The notes under the pieces are model-generated. The model had not been told where the DNA came from. It saw nothing but the letters and a program-made list of their open reading frames with translations, and did not search any database. Below are positions 6,918 to 12,286 of a stretch of 12,286 bases of DNA, in pieces. Source of the DNA: an uncultured cyanobacterium (lineage in GTDB: Bacteria; Cyanobacteriota; Cyanobacteriia; PCC-6307; Cyanobiaceae); assembly GCA_903934745.1 (NCBI GenBank), contig CAIZOZ010000035.1:1-12286 (forward strand), in the 5' to 3' direction. The translations under genes were made by a program, and so were the position numbers. The stretch's first letter is position 1; the number at the start of each line of letters is the position of its first letter.

Positions 6918-8063
6918 ATGAGCCCAGCAACAGCCGGAGGCCAGGCAACAGCCCTTTGCCAAGCAACAGCCCTTTGCCAAGCAACAGCCGTGGCCGCGGT
7001 TGAGCACTGGGGGATGCCGCTGCTGGAGCTGCCCCAGATCGCGATGACATCCGATGACGCCGTTGTCTTCGGGAGCGTGCTGGATCAGGTGCTGCCGGTG
7101 AAGGTGGCCACCTGGGACGCCCTGGACCCTCGCCAGCCCTTCTTCAATAAGTCCGCCGCGCTGCAGCTAGGGGATCTCAGCCTGCTCTCCACCTTTGGTT
7201 CAGGCTTCGATGGCAGCCTGGAGCGGCGGGGGCAGGCCCACTTGGTGCTTCCCTATGCACCAGAGCTGGCGATCAACGATTACAAAGTGGAAGGGCGGAC
7301 CTATCGATTCCAGGAAGACGGCCTGTTTCTCAGCCAGGAGGAATCCCAGCTGCGCATTCATGCCAGCTTCTGCGCCGCGGTGGTGTTCACCTTTCCCCCC
7401 GAGAGCCTGATGCCTGTGGCTGCCTCCATGGCCGGATCGACCCGAGGCTCCCTGGCCATTCAAGCGGCTCTGCAACGCACCACCGTGCTCGATCGCCGAG
7501 CCGATCCTCGCCTCGGCACGGTGCAGAACCTGCTGAAACAGAGCCTGCAGCTGATCCACGGGGCCATGGCCGCCAGCAGCGGCAGCTTGAATCCGATGCT
7601 GCAGATCGATGATCTGGTGCGCCGACTGCTGGTGATGCTGCTGCTGCCACAGTTGTTGCAAGGAGACGGTGGCAGCCGGGGCAACAGCAGCGCCACCCCG
7701 GACCTTGGCCTGGAGGAGCAGCCACACGATCCCTTCAGCCATGACGCGCTGGTGCAGTGGATGTTGGCGAATCTGCAGGAACCGATCAGCCTCAGCGACA
7801 TCGAGCGCCGCAGCTGCTACAGCCGCCGCTCACTGCAGTACGCCTTCCGCCAGCGCTACGGCTGCGGTCCCACCCAATGGCTGCGCCGCCAGCGGTTAGA
7901 GCGGGCCCACTCCATTTTGAGCCAGCCCAGGCCAGGACTCACGGTGAACCAGGTGTCTCAGGATTGCGGCTACCTGAGCCAGGCGGCCTTCCGTCGCGAT
8001 TTTCTGCGGCGCTTCGGCCAGAAGCCCTCAGAGGTGCTGCGTCAACAGCGCCTCCACCCCTGA
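6918..8063 (+). CDS. AraC-family transcriptional regulator
   Basis: From ATG 6918 the protein has 381 residues. The last 107 (about 275-381) are a complete AraC/XylS DNA-binding domain. The first helix-turn-helix is ISLSDIERRSCYSRRSLQYAFRQRYG, seen in parts, followed by PTQWLRRQRLERAHSIL. The second is LTVNQVSQDCGYLSQAAFRRDFLRRFGQKPSEVL. The region from about residue 40 to 160 resembles the AraC_binding_2-type sensor domain, but the ligand cannot be told. Between them is a helical dimer-like segment and a Gly/Ser/Asn-rich linker (about 251-270). The start is uncertain. The frame is open back to 6747, ATG 6918 has no good ribosome site, and ATG 7014 (349 residues, with GGGGG just before it) would still keep the domains. 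The residues before 7014 are mostly an 18-base repeat. No target gene sits beside it: the next gene is 630 bases away, so it may control distant genes or itself. Confidence 0.88.
   Translation: MSPATAGGQATALCQATALCQATAVAAVEHWGMPLLELPQIAMTSDDAVVFGSVLDQVLPVKVATWDALDPRQPFFNKSAALQLGDLSLLSTFGSGFDGSLERRGQAHLVLPYAPELAINDYKVEGRTYRFQEDGLFLSQEESQLRIHASFCAAVVFTFPPESLMPVAASMAGSTRGSLAIQAALQRTTVLDRRADPRLGTVQNLLKQSLQLIHGAMAASSGSLNPMLQIDDLVRRLLVMLLLPQLLQGDGGSRGNSSATPDLGLEEQPHDPFSHDALVQWMLANLQEPISLSDIERRSCYSRRSLQYAFRQRYGCGPTQWLRRQRLERAHSILSQPRPGLTVNQVSQDCGYLSQAAFRRDFLRRFGQKPSEVLRQQRLHP
6927..6998 (+). repeat. 18-bp tandem repeat at the 5' end of the AraC-family gene
   Basis: Four 18-base units lie end to end. 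The middle two (6945-6962 and 6963-6980) are identical, GCAACAGCCCTTTGCCAA; the outer two share the first nine bases GCAACAGCC and then diverge. Read in the gene's frame they give ATAGGQ, ATALCQ, ATALCQ, ATAVAA. The unit length is a multiple of three, so changes in copy number would not break the frame. Confidence 0.9.
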
Positions 8064-8694
8064 AAAGCTCGGCCGCCCCTCCGGGCAACGGCAGAATCTT
8101 GAGAGCGGAAGTGCTGCAGGCTGAAGGCGGTCCCAGACGGCGTGGGCCAACGCTCAGCTCCTGCCCCATGGTGTGAACCGCCAGGGTCAACCCAGCTCTG
8201 ACCGCATGACAGCTCCAGTCGCTGCCCTGGCAGCAGCACTGACAGAACTGCATGCCCCACCCTTGGGCCGAACATCGGTCAACCCGTTCAAGCCTCTGGA
8301 GGCCCAAAACCTGGAATGCCGAGCAGCCAACCAAGCCACACAGGGTGGGGATACAGGCCAGAAGCGGTGACGATGACGCACGGCCTTCACCGAGGCAAAA
8401 CTCAGCTTCCAAGGCGATCCGGCCTTATGGCCGCAGGGGCGGCAGGCCAACAGGTACGCAGCAGATCGATTCAATCCCCGCGGTGGAAGCGATCGGAACC
8501 TGAGTACGGCCCCAAGCCTGGTGGCTAGCCCATCCGGCAGTTGCATTAGCAGCAGGAATCGGCAATTTCTTTCATTCAAATCAGCCATCTTTACGGAGAT
8601 TTCAGATCACCGCTTGCCCCAGCCCATACCAATTCAACACAGCAGCCCCTGCTAACCTTGGCCCCGGAAGCTACCGATCAGAGACCCCAGTCCA
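8064..8694. other. 630-base stretch without a convincing gene
   Basis: No supported protein or RNA gene is visible. A 133-codon minus-strand frame (8187-8588) starts with an ATG but has no ribosome site and turns into low-information Arg/Ala/Pro-rich sequence. The part around 8540-8600 is clearly more AT-rich than the rest and is the likeliest promoter area for the downstream CNNM gene; TTGCAT at 8541 could be a -35 element but has no good -10 partner. Confidence 0.45.
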
Positions 8695-10014
8695 GTGATC
8701 ATCGTCCTTGTCGAAATTGTGCTGATCCTTGTTCTGATCGTTGCCAACGGCATCTTTTCGGGCTCGGAGATCGCGGTGGTTTCGGCCCGCAAAATCAGGC
8801 TCGAACAACTGGCCGAGCAAGGCAATGCCCGAGCTCGGGTGGCCCTCAGGCTGGCCAACTCCCCCAACGACTTTCTCTCTGCCGTCCAGATCGGCATCAC
8901 CCTGATCGGCATCCTCAGCGGGGCGGTGGGGGGCGCCACCCTGGCACGCCGGCTCCACCCAGTGGTGGCCTCGATTCCGCTGCTGCGAGCCTGGAGCGAA
9001 GGGATCAGCGTTGCTGTGGTGGTTGGGATCATCACCTACCTGTCGCTGGTGATCGGCGAGCTGCTACCCAAACGCATCGCCCTGAACAATCCCGAGGCCG
9101 TGGCCTGCGCCGTGGCCCGACCCATGCGCTGGCTGGCCAGGTGGACCGCGCCGCTGGTGCAGCTTCTGGGCCGCTCCACTGACGTTCTACTGAACCTCTT
9201 CGGCATCCAGTGCTCCACGGAACCGGATCTGACAGAGGAAGAGATCAAGGCCCTGATCCGCCAGGGGGCCGAATCGGGAGTGCTGGACGAAGCTGAACAC
9301 GACATGGTGCAACGGGTCTTTCGCCTCGGAGATCGCTCAATCCGCGCGATCATGACGCCACGCACCGAAATCTGCTGGCTGGATCTCAACGCTCCCCGCC
9401 AACAACAGCTGGAGCTGGTCACCAACAGCAACCACTCCCGCCTGCCCGTGGCCCAGGCCAGTCTCGACGCCTGCATCGGCATCCTGCGCGGTCGCCATCT
9501 GCTGGCCTCCGAGCTCTCGGGCAACCCGGCGGACCTGAAGGAGCTGTTGCAGCCCCCGCTCTACATCACCGAATCGGCTCGAGCCCTCACTGTGCTCGAG
9601 CAATTCCGCCAGACCGGGGTTCGCATCGCCCTGGTCACCGATGAATATGGCGGCATCGAGGGGCTAGTCACCCTCACCGATCTGATGGAAGCAATCGTCG
9701 GCGATCTGCCCTCGGCCGAAGATCTCGAAGATCCCCAGATCATTCGCCGCGAGGATGGCTCCTGGCTGCTCGATGGCGCCCTCGATATCAATGAATTCAA
9801 AGATCTGGTGGAGCGCCCCAGCCTGCCTGATGAAGCCAGTGGCAGTTTTCACACCCTCGGCGGCTTCGTGCTGCATGTGCTGGGCCGGGTGCCCCGGGCC
9901 GGAGATCACTTCAGCTGGGATGGTCTGCGCTTCGAGGTGATGGACATGGACGGCAAGCGGATTGACAAGGTGCTGGTGGCAGCCCTGCCCCAGACCTCCA
10001 TCCAGCCATGTTGA
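8695..10014 (+). CDS. CNNM/CorC-type membrane protein with DUF21, CBS pair and CorC_HlyC domains
   Basis: Members of this family, often labelled hemolysin-like, are linked to Mg2+ or Co2+ efflux and magnesium balance. The 439 residues show the full domain order. The DUF21 transmembrane domain is at about 1-175, with ANGIFSGSEIAVVSA (17-31), AVQIGITLIGILSGAVGG (63-80) and VIGELLPKRIALNNPE (119-134) as the conserved segments. A link with TEEEIKALIRQGAESGVLDEAE (in parts, 180-201) follows. CBS motif 1 begins at IMTPRTEICWLD (219-230) and CBS motif 2 covers about 285-340 with VTDEYGGIEGLVTLTDLMEAIVGD in parts (314-337). The CorC_HlyC domain is at about 350-432 (DGSWLLDGALDINEF, TLGGFVLHVLGRVP, GDHFSWDG, FEV). 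GTG 8695 is used as start because it gives the usual very short lumen-side N-terminus. No strong ribosome site is seen. It appears intact; the transported ion is not certain, and true hemolysin activity is unlikely. Confidence 0.93.
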   Translation: MIIVLVEIVLILVLIVANGIFSGSEIAVVSARKIRLEQLAEQGNARARVALRLANSPNDFLSAVQIGITLIGILSGAVGGATLARRLHPVVASIPLLRAWSEGISVAVVVGIITYLSLVIGELLPKRIALNNPEAVACAVARPMRWLARWTAPLVQLLGRSTDVLLNLFGIQCSTEPDLTEEEIKALIRQGAESGVLDEAEHDMVQRVFRLGDRSIRAIMTPRTEICWLDLNAPRQQQLELVTNSNHSRLPVAQASLDACIGILRGRHLLASELSGNPADLKELLQPPLYITESARALTVLEQFRQTGVRIALVTDEYGGIEGLVTLTDLMEAIVGDLPSAEDLEDPQIIRREDGSWLLDGALDINEFKDLVERPSLPDEASGSFHTLGGFVLHVLGRVPRAGDHFSWDGLRFEVMDMDGKRIDKVLVAALPQTSIQPC

Positions 10015-10055
10015 TGACCTCCTCCACCTGAAGGCCAACGGACCTGAATGCCAAA

Positions 10056-10196
10056 ATGAACGCCCCCTTGGTCAGGCTGATGGATACGGAAGTGGTACTG
10101 CCGATCGTCGCCGGTCTTGGTCTCGTCGTGCTGGTCCTGGTCGGCAGTGTGGTGGTGCTGCTGCGCCCGAGCGACTCGCCGAATCGGCGCCCTTGA
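10056..10196 (+). CDS. Small single-span membrane protein, 46 residues
   Basis: An open frame of 46 codons from ATG 10056 to TGA 10194 encodes one strong hydrophobic segment of about 24 residues (VVLPIVAGLGLVVLVLVGSV, then VVLL; 13-36). It is preceded by an acidic MDTE and followed by RPSDSPNRRP. That layout (negative side, span, positive cytoplasmic tail) is what a real single-span protein would show, with the N-terminus outside. The start could also be ATG 10080, giving 38 residues; both lack a strong ribosome site. The gene lies 41 bases after the CNNM-type gene on the same strand and may share its transcript. It resembles small photosystem subunits in size and shape, but I cannot match it to any of them. 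Function unknown. Confidence 0.6.
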   Translation: MNAPLVRLMDTEVVLPIVAGLGLVVLVLVGSVVVLLRPSDSPNRRP

Positions 10197-10612
10197 AGCG
10201 CCCTCCCGCCCCAGCCAGCTGCCGCTCCAACTGGATGGACGTGGCGTAACCAGCGTTGCCCTGGACTGGCTGGATGCCCCACGATGAGCGTGGAGCACGT
10301 CGATCACAAGAACCAAAAATTTGCGATTTGCTTGAAAAGGACAACACCCATCAGAGGTTGATCTGACATTGCCAGCTTCGGAAGAAATCTTGCCAGAAGA
10401 GTCAGAGGTCCCGCCTGAACCAGCAGCTTGCGGATGCTTAACAAAAAGAGTCACCGATTGAGCTGAACACCATTGACGAAGCCCAGATGTTCAGGGAAAG
10501 CTGAACTCCAAGGATTGGCATGAGATCTGTAGACACGCCCCCGGCTCCTAAGCCCGGCTCCCAAGGCTGATCAGGTCAAACAGCAACCCGAGCAGACGGC
10601 AACGGAGCGGGA
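10197..10612. other. 416-base stretch between convergent transcription units
   Basis: The plus-strand genes ending at 10196 and the minus-strand operon ending at 10613 meet across this region. I see no supported gene. One 30-codon frame from TTG 10369 to TGA 10461 reads as an acidic peptide ending AACGCLTKRVTD but has no ribosome site. The middle (10290-10370) is AT-richer than its surroundings. No hairpin with a T-run on either strand was found, so no simple terminator can be named. Confidence 0.45.
10540..10565 (+). repeat. 13-bp tandem direct repeat, two copies
   Basis: CCCGGCTCCTAAG (10540-10552) is followed at once by CCCGGCTCCCAAG (10553-10565), differing at one base. It lies in non-coding sequence about 50 bases beyond the end of the minus-strand operon. 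Confidence 0.75.
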
Positions 10613-10891
10613 TCAGGCGATTGGGCGGATCACACCCAGCAGCGCCAGGCCCCGGCTGCGCTGCTGGGTGAAGGAAAGAACACAGAGCAGGCCGAAGCCA
10701 TCAACACCCAGTATCTGAAGCGCTTCGGCGGCGGCGGACCGGAGGCCATCGCTGCGCAGGCTGCTGATCGAAACCAGCAGCGGCCCAGGAACCCGCGCCC
10801 TCAGCAGAAACGCCAGCCCACAGGCCAGGCACTGGCGGCACCAGACCCGCCAGGCACGCCTCGGCCCCACCACGACGGGCTTATTCCTCAT
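10613..10891 (-). CDS. Protein of unknown function with a CxxCxxC motif, 92 residues
   Basis: I do not recognise this protein. It begins with a basic stretch (KPVVVGPRRAWRVW) and then has Cys18-x2-Cys21-x2-Cys24 in WCRQCLACG, followed by a hydrophobic segment and an Arg-rich part. The second half has mixed hydrophobic/polar patterning (SAAAEALQILGVDGFGLLCVLSF, in parts, about 52-74) with a further Cys70. The ATG at 10891 overlaps the last 11 bases of the upstream 54-residue gene, a common sign of translational coupling; TTG 10906 would add five residues. Codon use (mostly G or C in third position) resembles the real genes here. Three closely spaced cysteines suggest metal or iron-sulfur binding or a redox role, but that is inference. 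It is the last visible gene of the prmC-tsaC cluster. Confidence 0.6.
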   Translation of the reverse strand: MRNKPVVVGPRRAWRVWCRQCLACGLAFLLRARVPGPLLVSISSLRSDGLRSAAAEALQILGVDGFGLLCVLSFTQQRSRGLALLGVIRPIA

Positions 10892-11045
10892 GCCGATCGC
10901 CGGCAAATAGCCAGAGCAGGCCCACCAAGAGCCCCCAACCCAGCCAGGAGAGGGTCAGCAGCGGCCGGATCAACCCGGCCAGGGGCTGCACCAACCAGTA
11001 GCTCAAGGCCAGGGTCAGCAGCAACAACAGCAACAGGGCCTGCAT
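10881..11045 (-). CDS. Small membrane protein, 54 residues
   Basis: The 54 residues from ATG 11045 form two hydrophobic segments, LLLLLLLTLALSYWLV (about 4-19) and LLTLSWLGWGLLVGLLWLF (29-47), joined by QPLAGLIRP and ending in a charged GDRHEE tail. This reads as a two-span hairpin. The start lies seven bases after the tsaC stop codon, and the stop overlaps the start of the next gene, so it belongs to the prmC-tsaC transcription unit. The frame is open further upstream inside tsaC, but the ATG gives the sensible membrane protein. No named family comes to mind. The strict hydrophobic pattern and operon position make it a likely gene. Confidence 0.68.
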   Translation of the reverse strand: MQALLLLLLLTLALSYWLVQPLAGLIRPLLTLSWLGWGLLVGLLWLFAGDRHEE

Positions 11046-11052
11046 CAGACGC

Positions 11053-11634
11053 TCAACTCCCGGGGGGAGGCAGCGCACCGGCACGCAGCACCTGCCAGCT
11101 CCCAGGATGGTCGCCATCAGGCCTCCAAGCCAGCACGGTGCTGGCCTGCCCCGAGGCCCCTGGCCAGGGCAGGGGCTCCAGCCAGGGCAGGGCTGGAAAC
11201 TGACGCAACGCCTCCGTGTGGCTCAGGGCCGGGAGCTCGCCAGAACGATTGACGCTGCTGGTGGCCAGGGGACCGGTGCGCCGCAACAGGGCCTGCAACG
11301 GCGCACAGGCGGCCACGCGCAACCCCAAGCTCCCCCCCCCCGGGTTGAGCGCTGCCGTGATGGCGCCCTCGAACGGCAACACCAGGGTCACGGCCCCGGG
11401 CCAGGTGGCCTCAGCCTGGGTGAGCCACTCCTGCCGCCAGGCCAGGCCAAGAACCTGGCGCAACTGGGCCAGATCGGCACCCATCAAGATCAGAGGCTTA
11501 TCGGCGGGCCGGGCTTTGAGCTGCCAGATCAGCGCCGCCGCCGTGGGGTGGACCGCCAGGGCAGGCAAGGTATCGGTGGGAAGCAGGGCCGCGCCGCCCT
11601 GAAGCAAATGGGCTGCGAGCTGGACCTCATCCAT
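11053..11634 (-). CDS. tsaC: Threonylcarbamoyl-AMP synthase (TsaC/Sua5/YrdC family)
   Basis: The enzyme makes L-threonylcarbamoyl-AMP from threonine, bicarbonate and ATP, the first step of the t6A37 modification of ANN-decoding tRNAs. The 193 residues are the YrdC domain alone, without the extra C-terminal Sua5 domain. Visible motifs are LLPTDTLPALA (18-27), KARPADKPLILM (40-51), TWPGAVTLVL (77-86), GLRVAAC (104-110) and SSVNRSGE (126-133). The usual PTDTxYGL is PTDTLPAL here, so Tyr-Gly is replaced; I recall picocyanobacterial versions like this, but activity should not be taken for granted and a second copy may exist in the genome. ATG 11634 has GGAG eight bases before it and overlaps the end of prmC by eight bases (ATGGATGA). 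A run of ten G in the coding strand encodes part of NPGGGS (97-102). Confidence 0.9.
   Translation of the reverse strand: MDEVQLAAHLLQGGAALLPTDTLPALAVHPTAAALIWQLKARPADKPLILMGADLAQLRQVLGLAWRQEWLTQAEATWPGAVTLVLPFEGAITAALNPGGGSLGLRVAACAPLQALLRRTGPLATSSVNRSGELPALSHTEALRQFPALPWLEPLPWPGASGQASTVLAWRPDGDHPGSWQVLRAGALPPPGS
11332..11341 (-). repeat. Ten-base G tract inside tsaC
   Basis: Ten C on the plus strand read as CCG GGG GGG GGG in the gene, giving Pro-Gly-Gly-Gly. It is the longest homopolymer I noticed in the window and a place where slippage, or a sequencing length error, would shift the frame in the middle of the enzyme. As given, the frame is intact. Confidence 0.95.
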
Positions 11635-12286
11635 CGCTGCGGCTCCGGTAGGCACGGGCGAAGCGCAGGGTGCCTTCCAGGTCTGGATGGGCAGAGGCCG
11701 CCATCAGGCCCGCCTGGCCAAGCAGCTCCAGCACCGCAGGGCTCTGATCGTGGTGATGCTCCAGCAGCAACACCCCTCCCGGAGCGAGAGCCCGGCAGGC
11801 TCCAGCGGCGATGGCGCCGATCGCCGCCAGTCCATCGGCGCCCCCATCGAGCGCCAACCGCGGCTCGTGGTCACGCACGACGGGCTCGAGGCCGGCGATC
11901 AAAGCCGTGGGGATGTACGGAGGGTTGGCCACCACCAGATCTAGCTGGCCCCACCAGGGCTCCAGAGCATTCCACCAGTCGCCGTGGCGCAGGCTGACCA
12001 TCCCCTCCAAATCGAAGCGGGCGAAATTGGCTGACGCCTGAGCCAGCGCCAGATCGGAGCAATCCACCGCCAGCCCCCGGGCCCGCGGTAGGGCCCGAGC
12101 CAGGGCCAGAGCCACACAGCCGGAGCCGGTGCCCAGATCAGCCCAGAGCAGGGCTGGCTCATCGTGCTTGCCAGCCCCTGCGGGGCCTCCGTGCTGCAGA
12201 TGGCCGACAAGTGCCGCGGGCAGGCTGGCCAGGGCCAGATCCACCAGGCCTTCGGTCTCCTGGCGGGGGATCAACACGCCGGGAGC
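11627..12286 (-). CDS. prmC: Peptide chain release factor N5-glutamine methyltransferase PrmC (HemK), C-terminal 219 residues
   Basis: PrmC methylates the glutamine of the GGQ motif in release factors RF1 and RF2, using S-adenosylmethionine. The gene enters from the right edge, so its N-terminal release-factor-binding helical part is missing. The part seen starts in the linker motif GVLIPRQETEGLVD. It contains SAM-binding motif I as ADLGTGSGCVALALA, the acidic position LAVDCSD, and the catalytic NPPYIP, with AxxPGGVLLLEH further on. All are standard PrmC positions. A GTG at 12277 is internal. Its TGA overlaps the tsaC start by eight bases, and prmC next to sua5/tsaC is a widely seen arrangement, so the two are probably co-translated. 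It looks intact. Confidence 0.95.
   Translation of the reverse strand, partial: APGVLIPRQETEGLVDLALASLPAALVGHLQHGGPAGAGKHDEPALLWADLGTGSGCVALALARALPRARGLAVDCSDLALAQASANFARFDLEGMVSLRHGDWWNALEPWWGQLDLVVANPPYIPTALIAGLEPVVRDHEPRLALDGGADGLAAIGAIAAGACRALAPGGVLLLEHHHDQSPAVLELLGQAGLMAASAHPDLEGTLRFARAYRSRSDG
11643..11646 (-). promoter_or_regulatory. Ribosome binding site GGAG for tsaC, inside prmC
   Basis: GGAG on the minus strand lies eight bases before ATG 11634. It favours that start over GTG 11655, which would add seven residues and has no such site. Confidence 0.55.

Noticed and set aside
8221..8234. GCTGCC-CT-GGCAGC inverted repeat
   Set aside because: The two-base loop is too tight for an RNA hairpin, there is no T-run, and a six-base arm is easily found by chance in GC-rich DNA.
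8187..8588. 133-codon minus-strand frame in the gap before the CNNM gene
   Set aside because: The first 30 residues look fair, but there is no ribosome site and the remainder lacks structure or motifs.
10369..10461. 30-codon acidic peptide ending in AACGCLTKRVTD
   Set aside because: It has only a TTG start, no ribosome site and no neighbouring peptide-processing genes, so it is too short to separate from chance.

Overview
The window looks like part of a GC-rich picocyanobacterial chromosome (Synechococcus/Cyanobium type). The best organism marker is an OmpR-class response regulator that closely resembles RpaB, a regulator conserved in cyanobacteria. The SelD with an FAD-dependent oxidoreductase domain at its N-terminus, the MnmH next to it, and the form of the prmC-tsaC pair fit that placement. 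This is inferred from protein signatures read by eye, not from a search. Intergenic regions are long (about 400 to 800 bases in four places), which suggests a larger non-streamlined member of the group rather than Prochlorococcus or open-ocean Synechococcus.

Layout: (1) 1-2488 is a selenium block. The 3' end of mnmH (tRNA 2-selenouridine synthase, plus strand) meets selD (minus strand) tail to tail, and their stop codons overlap. SelD makes selenophosphate and MnmH uses it to put selenium into tRNA wobble uridines. (2) 2581-3485 is a 64-residue protein of unknown function followed after 11 bases by a VIT/CCC1-type Fe/Mn transporter. (3) 3598-4002 (minus) is a YccF-family membrane protein, followed by about 800 bases with no convincing gene. 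(4) 4807-5484 is an unrecognised soluble protein. (5) 5594-6370 is the RpaB-like regulator, with a dyad and a hairpin upstream and a clear Rho-independent terminator downstream. (6) 6918-8063 is an AraC-family regulator whose 5' end is an in-frame 18-bp tandem repeat. (7) After another 630-base gap comes a CNNM/CorC-type (DUF21 + CBS) membrane protein at 8695-10014 and a 46-residue single-span protein at 10056-10196. (8) 10613-12286 (minus) is a tight cluster read in the order prmC, tsaC/sua5, a 54-residue membrane protein and a 92-residue protein with a CxxCxxC motif. The reading frames overlap or nearly abut, so this is probably one translation-related operon.

Themes are tRNA modification and translation quality at both ends (selenouridine; threonylcarbamoyl-adenosine and release-factor methylation) and metal transport and regulation in the middle. 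I see no insertion sequence, phage gene, CRISPR array, rRNA or tRNA. I did not find a clearly new multi-gene system. The most notable items are the RpaB paralogue candidate lacking a cysteine I expect in canonical RpaB, the small genes attached to known transporters or operons, the repeat in the AraC gene, and the ten-G tract inside tsaC.
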